64,000 bases of DNA from Augochlora pura (lineage: Eukaryota; Arthropoda; Insecta; Hymenoptera; Halictidae): positions 8,182,244 through 8,246,243 of the forward strand of contig NC_135778.1 of NCBI RefSeq assembly GCF_028453695.1, in the 5' to 3' direction. The position numbers and the translations under genes were made by a program. The notes beneath the pieces are model-generated. The model saw only the letters and a program-made list of their open reading frames with translations. It did not search any database and was not told the origin of the DNA. Positions 55,880-64,000 of this stretch are shown here, piece by piece (the first letter of the stretch is position 1; every line of letters begins with the position of its first letter).

Positions 55880-55979
55880 NNNNNNNNNNNNNNNNNNNNN
55901 NNNNNNNNNNNNNNNNNNNNNNNNNNNNNNNNNNNNNNNNNNNNNNNNNNNNNNNNNNNNNNNNNNNNNNNNNNNNNNN
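55880..55979. other. Assembly gap (100 N)
   Basis: Exactly 100 N, the conventional size for a gap of unknown length. It is flanked by a CT microsatellite field on one side and, on the other, by TGCAAAGGGTTAA (TTAA 55989-55992), a family A terminus. A repeat pair or family A copy may be collapsed within it. Confidence 0.98.
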
Positions 55980-56310
55980 TGCAAAGGGTTAAGTACGAAG
56001 AAACGTCCATTTCCTTATTAATTTAAATAGGAAGAAATTTCCCGTGTCTTATTAATTTAAATAAGAAGAAATTTACCATGCCTTATTAATATAAGTACAA
56101 AGAAAAGTCTCGTGCCTTATTAATTTAAACACGAAAAAAGTCACGTGCCTTATTAATTTAAATACGTAGAAACATCCCTTGTCTTATTAATTTAACTAAA
56201 AAGAAACGCGTCCCCTACCTTATTAATTTTAACTAAAAAGAAACGCGTCTTCACCTTATTAATTTAACTAAAAAGAAACGCGTCTCCTACCTTGTTAATT
56301 TAACTACAAA
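55980..56310. repeat. Minisatellite, 33-38 bp unit (CCTTATTAATTTAAATACGA)
   Basis: Nine units each with CTTATTAATTTAA followed by an A-rich AAGAAA segment and a C/G-containing CGTCCC-type end. The last three units share AACTAAAAAGAAACGCGTC, showing recent local duplication. The first 13 bases are a family A TTAA-element terminus. Confidence 0.88.
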
Positions 56311-57859
56311 TACGATCTCGCCGTCGATGGCGGACGATCTAGACGAAACCGTGATGGACGAAATCATTTTCGGGGATCGTGGCGGCGTCGTTTAGTTGTC
56401 CGACGGTGTCGTGACCGAGATAAATAACGCTCTCGTGGAAACGCGTAATATCCGCGCGTTAATTAAAAAAAAGCAAAAGAAAAGAAAACGAAAGAAGCGT
56501 GTTATCGTAGCCGGGGGGTTGTCCTAAAGTTTTCGCGCGGGGGCGTTTTTTGGAATTTCCGCGGGACGAAATCCGGGATTAACGAGTCTCGCGTGAAAAC
56601 TGTAATTATGTTTTGTACGTCCGCGTAAGTGGATTACCATAGCTCGCGGCGGCAGTGAACATTAAACCGTCTTCTTGTTACCCCTGCCATCCCCTTCTCT
56701 CTCACCCTCTCTCTCTTTTTTTATCTCTGACTTTTTCTGTCTCCCTGTCTTGCTCGGTCTCTCTCTCTCTCCCTCTCTCTCTGACTTTTTCTGTCTCTCT
56801 GACTATTTCTGTCTCTCTGACTATTTCTGTCTCTCTGACTATTTCTGTCTCTCTGTCTCTCTTCCTCCCCCGTTTCCCCCTCTTCATCGCTCCGTCCCGT
56901 TCCTCCGGCGTCGAGCTCTTCTTTTCTCTCTTCCTTGAGGCTCATTGTAACGGAGTACACACTCCAGAACACGAGTGGTACCCTCTCTTCTCTGTGTACA
57001 TTTTTTTTTTCCTCGCCGCCCGTCATTCCTCCCCCTTTAACCGGGCACTTCCAGCGCACTCGAACACGTTAAAGCGTGGAGAGGAGCCACGAATTCCGGG
57101 ACGTCTTCGCCGGTGGTATAACCCCGCGCGCAAAACACCCGGTCGATTTAGGGTAATTGGCCCGGCGGCGGCCCGTGGGTAATCCCCGCGATCAGTTCCC
57201 CGGATCGAGGCGCATCCACGGTGGTCGTCGGACTCCGTTCCGCGGTACGCGAATAATAACACGCCCCGCCGCCCGTTCGCCGAAACGTTTATTTCATCTC
57301 TTTTCGCAATCAGCGATCACTTTAATCCGCCGCGTCCACGATGCTTCGCGATGCTTTTATTTCCTGTCGCCCCGTCTTCACCCGGTGGGAAAGGCAATCT
57401 TCGCTCGCCAAACAATTCATTATGGCCGCTCTATCGCTTCATTTTCTTACCGAAACGTCGTTGCTTCTCTTTCTTACCTTTACGTATATGTTAAACGACT
57501 TTCTCTTTGCGATTGCTTAAGTATGTCATTATTGTATGTGAACAACCCTTATTATAATACCACTGTCGTTATTAGACGAATTAATAGACGAAACGAGGGA
57601 CAATGATTTTTTAAATAATTTAATTATTTTAAAGTTGTAATTGTTATAATTGATAATTGTAATTGTTTATGGTGGAAGTATATTTTTATCCGACTTCTGT
57701 TTGTTGCAATCGAGAGAGACAATTTTCATTTTGAGCAGTGACCTGCTGTTTAGTTGTTAATATTGTTGTTACTTATTTGTTATATTTTTAAACATTATTG
57801 TTGGTTGCGCATTATATTTTTGTCCGTTACTGTTATTTATAGATTATATTTTTATGTAC
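56311..57859. other. CpG-rich noncoding DNA with CT tract and 18-bp repeats
   Basis: CT-rich at 56693-56870; within it CTGACTATTTCTGTCTCT repeats about four times (56790-56855) with an exact 18-bp period, giving hexapeptide repeats in the open frames that are artefacts. CpG-rich 56880-57480, AT-rich after. Confidence 0.6.
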
Positions 57860-57970
57860 CATTGTGATTTATATATCAAATTTTTATATATCGTTATTAT
57901 TTATATATTACATTTTTATACATCGTTATTATTTATACATTATATCTTTATATACATCGTTACTACAATA
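57860..57970. repeat. AT-rich array, about 36-bp unit (TTTTTATACATCGTTATTAT)
   Basis: Three to four copies of CATTTTTATACATCGTTATT and TATTTATA-type sequence. Confidence 0.8.
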
Positions 57971-59579
57971 CTTATTAATAATCTCAAACTCCTGTACCCT
58001 TTATTATTAAACTTTCCGTAACAAACTCTTCTTCCTTTTTTCCACAGCAAATGCATCAATAAATTAATAAATTTCTAATCGCTGCCCACCAACCATTCGA
58101 ACAAACAAAAGATAATACATTTTTTGAACGCGCACCGACGCGTCTTTCCAATTTCATCAATCGTCATAAACTAATTCGAAAATTAAAATTTCTTGGAAAA
58201 ATAGAATATATATTACATTAAATTAAAACATCGTTGCACAAGGTTTATAAAAATCCACGGGAATTTCGCGGAGTGTTCTAAACGAGCTCCCCTGCGGACA
58301 CCGATGCGATTCGATTGATACCGGACGAGATTAATGCCGGCCTCCGCGCGCCCCCCCGAAAAAATGATTACACGCAGCGCCCCGAAAATGTGGATTCAAG
58401 ATTAACTGGACGACAGAATTTGTAAACAGAAATAAAGAGGAAACCGGCGAACGCGGAATGAGTTTTCCAATAAACGCGGACGCGAATGTTTCGATGGAAA
58501 ATCGGTCGGCGCACACGGCGGGGGGAGGGGGGATGGCTGTGTACAAAAATCCGCCGGCACTTTATTCAATGTTTTCGCGGACGTCGGATCGACGGGTATT
58601 TTTGTTCCTCGATCTTTCGATCTTTCTATTACGATAGAGTTGATGAATATTAATGATCGAAATTCTAATTTTTAATTTTTGTAGCGGTTACCTAATTTTC
58701 TATAGCTTGTTTGGTTGACGGAAATAGACGTCAAATTGAGAGGTAGGTTTTAATTTAATTTATAATTATTATAATCTATTATATTATGATCTATAATATA
58801 AAATTTATAACAATCAATTATACCTTCCTAATTCATTAAAAACATTTCTCGTCACACTTTTTTCAATTTTTCAATCTCAATTCAATTTGAATTTCATACC
58901 CGATATTTTTATCCTGTCAATCGAACCATTAAAAATCCAAATGACTGAAATATAAAATATAAAATATAAATATTCCATTACATAATCGAGTGAAATAAAA
59001 GAAAGAGAAATGTCTTACTCGGTTGTTGATGAACGGAGACGTACTCAGGATATACGGACTTCCGAATCGCAGCGCGTTGCCAAGATGGACGCGCGGCGCT
59101 CTCGGTTTCGAGGGGAATCACCGAACGGCCTGTCGGTTAATCAAACCCTCTATGAGAGAAGAATACAGATAAGTGGGGAGGAATAATGAGTTTAGCTTGG
59201 TTTCGTTACAGCGAACACTTGGCGAACAACGTTGTTGAAGAGTGGCCTCTCTCTTTCTCTCTCTGTGTTCCCTGGTGACGCGGCATCGAATGATCCGACG
59301 ACTTGAATTATTTATTCTACGCCCCGGCTTTAGCTCTGATTGCTAATTTTGTTTCGGCCAACTAATTTCCTGCGCCCGATTTCTCTCTTTGTCGTTGGAT
59401 GATTTTCTATATAATGATAACAATGGTGTATTCTGTTCAAATCATTAGCGAAATTCTTACACCGATTTACAACCACCTTTAAACAAAACATTAGGACACC
59501 TGTTTATCTAATAAATAATAATATTTTATTGCAATATTTATAATATTTTTTTCAGTTGTAATGGCTGCCAGTATACAAA
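57971..59579. other. AT-rich, CpG-rich, AT-rich and mixed noncoding DNA
   Basis: 58240-58620 CpG-rich; 58620-59000 AT-rich with ATAAAATATAAAATATAAAT; 59020-59400 moderately GC-rich unique DNA containing CCAAGATGGACGCG, a weak YY1-like site. No gene. Confidence 0.45.
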
Positions 59580-59875
59580 ATAACAAAATCCATATTAATA
59601 ATAATAATAATAAATACAGTTCAAGTTGAAAATAAAAGATATCGCAATAATTCTATCAATTTTTAAACATTGACGAACCATGTATTAAAACAAAAATTAA
59701 TTACTTTTTAGCCATCTGTCTTTGTGTTGAAACAAATTTCACATAAAGATCCGCCGTCTAAGAATAACAATAAATAAACGCTAATAATAATAATAATACA
59801 ATAATGATAGTAATAATAATAATACAATAATAAAATAATGATAAAAACATAATAACAATAAATCAATCAAGGTTT
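59580..59875. repeat. AAT trinucleotide microsatellites in AT-rich DNA
   Basis: AATAAT runs at 59595-59611, 59784-59800 and 59813-59835, with AATAATGATAGTAATAAT intermediates. Confidence 0.85.
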
Positions 59876-60770
59876 AATAAATAAACCAATGAAGTCGAAG
59901 TACAGCAAAACCGCGCAGCGCCACCGAAAAACGCGGGAAACGCGCGAGGAAATAACCATAGTCGGTCGTAAAAGTGGCGCGATAAAGTATCGTATGCACG
60001 CGGAGGTGGTAAGGGTGTGCCTTCTCCTTCCGCGATTATTTATATTTCGTTACCGTCCGCGGCGACACGCGATTCCGGGCCGCGAGCTAGTTTTGTTCCG
60101 CGGCAAGTTCGCCGTCGAGGATTCGGCCGCTCGCCCGTTTTCGTCGTGGAACGACGGGGACCGGGGACCGTTTAAAAGTTGATTTACGGTGCTCGCGAGC
60201 AACTTCTGACAAAAATCGTCCCCGCCCGTACCCGCAAGAACTGTTCTCCCCGAGCTTTACTTTACGACCCGCCGCTTTTTACTGCCCCGACACGTCTTTT
60301 TGCCGGCGCTCCGTGACAATTCGCCGAGTCGTTTGATGTTTCAATTCGTTGCAACGTTGTTACTGCGACCCACCCTCCATCTCTCTCTCCCTCTCTCTTT
60401 CGCTCTTTCTCTCGTTCTACCCCACCGCCTCGTTCGTCCCGCGGTTCCGTAGTGCGGCATTACTACCACTCGATGGCTCGGTACGCTAGTCCGTGAGCGA
60501 ATTTATTACCACGAAATCAAGCGCCCCTGCGAATTCCGCTCGATTCCTCGGAAACGAACGAGCACCGGTCGTCGTCTCCTTTGCGCGTTGCTTCTATCCG
60601 CGAATAAAAGATGCGCTTACAATTTTACTGTGCATCGGGACCGGTCATAAGTAACTTCCGGTTTTTAGCAGACGTTTGTTTTGTTTTCATTTATTTAGTG
60701 GAAGAGGGAAATTGATTGGCAAGGTTATTTATTGCGTGTAGATTTGGACAATGGATTCTACTCAGTTGCA
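59876..60770. other. CpG-rich noncoding segment with short CT tract
   Basis: The 97-codon + frame at 59889-60182 has mixed composition but no motif I recognise and is not supported. CT tract at 60380-60412. 60180-60660 CpG-rich unique DNA. Confidence 0.45.
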
Positions 60771-62450
60771 TTGATAATTATTATTATATTACTATTTTTT
60801 ATTATTATTAGTATGTATTATTATTATTACTAGATATTTTTATTATTATATATTATTATAATTACTATATTCTTCTTATTTCTGTGTATTGTTATTATTA
60901 TTATTATTTATTATTTATTAGTTAGTAATTATTATTGTTATTTAAACCATATGAAGCTCATGCAGCAGACTAGAATTTAGTATATTATCTAAAATATATA
61001 TCACAAGTTAATAATCAAATTCTGATAATATATTTTATTATAAAATTGTATGTAATTTGAAGGTTTTTAATGTCAGGTTTAGCTAAAAAGGAGCTAAGAC
61101 AAAATGGCGTATAGTACTTTTATGCTTCAGTAGTTGATTTAGTAGAATTATGTACTGTTTTTCTTATTTTGGATACTTAATTATGACTCGAATTAACATT
61201 TTGCTATATGCATGAATTATTAAGAGCAACCTTTTATAGGTAGTTAGATAATTAGATACTTTAACTAGTAAGATTTCGGGGAAACCTTAGCACCTTGGCG
61301 ATGGAGTAAACTTTGCTATAGCAAAATGATGGTGGAAAGTCCAAAATCGAAAATTAGATTAACTTATCATTACTGCGAGTTGTCATTTATACACAAAATT
61401 AGACTTTTACATTAATTAATAACATAGTTAACATTAACTACACCCTTTTTACCAAGATATCAATACAGAAATGTCTGTTTTAAACAAATTCTGATCTTTA
61501 GAATTCATAAACTCTGTTATGGAATATTTCAGCCTGTCTTCATTTATATACTATTTAGCCCGTAAAAACTGTCCTGAATGTTTAAAATAGTGAAAGTCGC
61601 TTGGCGAAAGATCTATATTTTATAAAATTTTATATTTTACTTCATTTAATTTCGCAATTGTTTTGTACGACGTATGCGTAGTTTTTATGGGCTAAACAGT
61701 ATGTAAATGGAGACAGTCTGAAAAATTCCATACTATAGTTTATTGATCCGAAAAATCAGAATTTCTTGAAGACAGACATTTATGAATTAAACTCGCGTTG
61801 GGAAAAGTGTATTGAAACAAATGGGGCACATTTTGATTAAATCAATAGCTTTTGAAAAAAGATATGCTGTTTTATATACTCGCTTAAAAATCCGACATTT
61901 CATATGCACCAACCTAATATTTTTCAATGACTAACCTCACTTTGAAAAATCTCAGAAAATCATATGTCACTAACTACAACCATTACAAAATTATTAATAA
62001 TATAATCTCTCATTATACAATCATAATATAAAATCGAAAATAAGATTGAAGTTAACTTGCAATAATTCAATGATGTATTTCTCTCATTCATTTAACATCT
62101 CTCTCTTTAATAACTTTAATAACTCTCCAGATATAGTTACTAAAATTGATAACATTATCATTAACAATCTCTATTGCCATAAATGAACTAAACCTAATCA
62201 ATAAATAAACACCGCTTCGTATTAACAATATTTCGCAGTCCACAGAATTTATTCCCACGATATTTCCTCTGATAAACACCAAAACCCATACCACAGATAT
62301 TTAATTAACGCAATAAATCGAATAAAATTTCTGAATATTCTGCAATTCTGCATTTATTTTTAGAAATTCTCGAAAAATTCTCAGAGAATTCTCGAAGAAT
62401 TCTCAAAGAACCAGAGAGCACACAAATAAACGAGCGACGCCTTTCGAGAA
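60771..62450. other. AT-rich noncoding DNA
   Basis: TTATTATTA microsatellite at 60780-60945, then about 1.4 kb of AT-rich unique sequence with many stops in all frames. GAAATTCTCGAAAAATTCTC and AGAATTCTCGAAGAATTCTC repeats at 62364-62403. No gene or element end recognised. Confidence 0.45.
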
Positions 62451-62920
62451 CAGAAAATCCGAGGTTGCGCTGTCCTTAAATGTCCCGCCGCCGATCGAGA
62501 CAGAAACGCGGTGTATTTCCTCGTTACAGGAGCGATTCCCCGAAGATCTCTCGGAAGCGTTTCGCTCGTCGACGGTTCCCCCGGAACCGGACGTTCGCAG
62601 AGCGTCATCGAAGTTCCCGGTGTCGAATCCGTGTTTCTCGTCGATCTTCCGTCACCGTTCTCGTCGGAGCGAGGAGAGCCTGCGGGACGCGAAGACACCG
62701 ATATCGACTGCCATCCCGGTGACACACGCCATAATGTTTGCGAAACGTTGACATAAAATCGACACGATACGCGAACCCATCTCGAGAAGCCAATACCGTC
62801 GCGGAACCGAGCGGAACAGACCGGGACGGAGCGGAGCAAAGCGACACCGGGCTCTTTCCTCTTTCGACGTATTCTACCCCTTTCTCTGCCCCTCTTCCTC
62901 TCCTTTTTATCTCTGTCTTT
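62451..62920. other. CpG-rich noncoding segment
   Basis: Overlapping frames on both strands, none with a domain. GGAGCGGAGCAAAGCGAC pentamer-like repeats near 62826-62843. Confidence 0.45.
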
Positions 62921-63048
62921 CTATATCTCTCTCTCTGAAGATTCTTTCTCTTTGCGTATAGATATTATACTATATCTATTTTTTTCTCAAGAGCCTCATA
63001 CTATGCTATGCTATATTATACCATACTATACTATACTAAAATATACAT

Positions 63049-63081
<33 letters not shown>

Positions 63082-63180
63082 CTTGCGTGCAGATACTATA
63101 CTGTACCTACCTCCTTCTCAAGTGTTTTTTTTCTTGAGAAAGAGAAAAAGAGAGAGAGAGAGGGGGGTGGATGAGAGAGA
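62921..63180. repeat. CT tract, duplicated segment and GA tract forming a foldback
   Basis: CTTTGCGTATAGATATTATA (62950) and CCTTGCGTGCAGATACTATA (63081) begin two copies about 130 bp apart. TTCTCAAG (63114-63121) and CTTGAGAA (63133-63140) form a stem that extends into CT (63054-63080) against GA (63142-63162) sequence. Confidence 0.7.
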
Positions 63181-64000
63181 ATGAGAGAGCTTCGTATCTA
63201 TACGCAATTCCCAAGTCCCGTCATCGACATCAAATTTTCAGGCCGCGACAACTAATCCGCCGGAACGTTTCATCCCCTCTGGCTTCACCCTCGGTGCCCG
63301 GGGGTGATACTCACAGCGATCCTCTGGCACGGCCATCTAGTTTTTATTTAAATTAAGTTCCCTCCTCTGCATGAACAATTTTTTGGGATACGTGCCTCTC
63401 AGACACAGAAATAGAGAGGAGGTGCTTCTCTAGAAGTCTTCGTTTTACTCCTAGATATTCGTTCTCTGTGTACTGGCTGGCAAGGAAGATTGGGATTGAG
63501 GTTATACATATAGTATGTGTTGCTGAGGTCAGTCTGATTTAATATATGCGTTCGAAGCGTTTATTCGTTGTGTTTATTTAAAAGTTGCAAGAGCGTTTTT
63601 TAAAGGCTTAAGGTGTGTTTAAGTTGTTACTTGGAAAGATGTCAGTGTTTGATTTTTATATACGATTATATTATGCTATATTATTATATAAACCGTTGCT
63701 TCATAATAATCTAATAAAACCAGAGGATTAATTTTGCGAATATACTCGGAACACGTTTATGATTGTTTAAAATACAAATAGAATATTTGCAAGAGTTTGA
63801 CGATCACTGGTTCGACGAAAGAAAACTTGTATTGTTGCAGTAGGAGGAATTTTTAAATATTTCTTAAAACTGCTATATTCTGTCCTATTCGACAAATGTC
63901 GTCGCCCAGTCTCTCTCTCTCTCTCTCTCTCTGTCGTCATCGTCCCGTTCATTTTTTCCCGTTAATTCAACCCTCGCGTGATTTATACGCGCTCGTCGGC
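63181..64000. other. Mixed noncoding DNA with CT tract
   Basis: Unique DNA with a small GC-rich patch at 63200-63330, AT-rich 63500-63890, and a CT tract at 63911-63931. No gene. Confidence 0.45.

Noticed and set aside
55980..56310. CRISPR-like regular direct repeats
   Set aside because: Units are contiguous and diverged with no unique spacers, and the genome is eukaryotic; it is an ordinary minisatellite.
59889..60182. 97-codon + strand frame in a CpG-rich segment
   Set aside because: Mixed composition but no domain, no splice context and no homologous motif known to me.

Overview
The window reads as a stretch of a large eukaryotic genome, most likely an insect and quite possibly a bee or other hymenopteran. 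That assignment is inference. It rests on abundant TTAA-flanked (piggyBac-type) miniature transposons, mariner and Tc1 relics, many GA/CT microsatellites, and sharp alternation of AT-rich DNA with CpG-rich islands. No intact protein-coding gene, tRNA, rRNA or CRISPR array could be supported. The long open frames fall in CT/GA microsatellites or CpG-rich DNA (arginine-, serine- and proline-rich translations) and look like composition artefacts. The DNA is therefore intergenic or lies inside very long introns.

Layout. 0-8 kb: a nested heptamer/50-bp minisatellite (0.6-1.1 kb), GA and CT tracts, a truncated TTAA element and a 10-bp AAAGTAAATG array. 8-17 kb: a dense graveyard of TTAA elements from several families (complete copies at 10895-11142 and 11778-11973), a 110-bp tandem repeat and a piggyBac-transposase-like relic near 15.2 kb. 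17-22 kb: a Tc1-like transposase relic with one recognisable terminus (18270-18658), then a mariner relic abutted by a 247-bp TTAA element. 22-34 kb: CpG-rich islands, microsatellites, small arrays and another complete TTAA element (32401-32650). 34.8-36.4 kb: the most CpG-rich segment, with an abrupt change of strand composition, the best candidate for a promoter or 5' exon. 36-47 kb: more TTAA elements, two perfect CCAAT/ATTGG hairpins, and a tandem pair of long hairpins at 44.3-44.5 kb. 47-64 kb: a 640-bp array with a 10-bp period, a 165-bp tandem duplication, several kilobases of GA/CT tracts, a 100-N assembly gap (55880-55979) and AT-rich DNA.

The most notable patterns are three. (1) TTAA elements unrelated in sequence share one architecture: a palindrome of about 16-20 bp begins about 14-16 nt inside the TTAA. 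(2) At 44.3-44.5 kb two hairpins share a loop, and almost every arm difference is a G.U wobble on the + strand, as expected if the + strand RNA folds. (3) Three unrelated tandem arrays (7.4, 29.1 and 49 kb) share an exact 10-bp period.

No genes act together here as an operon or pathway; the biology visible is decay of mobile elements plus possible regulatory DNA. All comparisons were made by eye; no alignment or database search was run.
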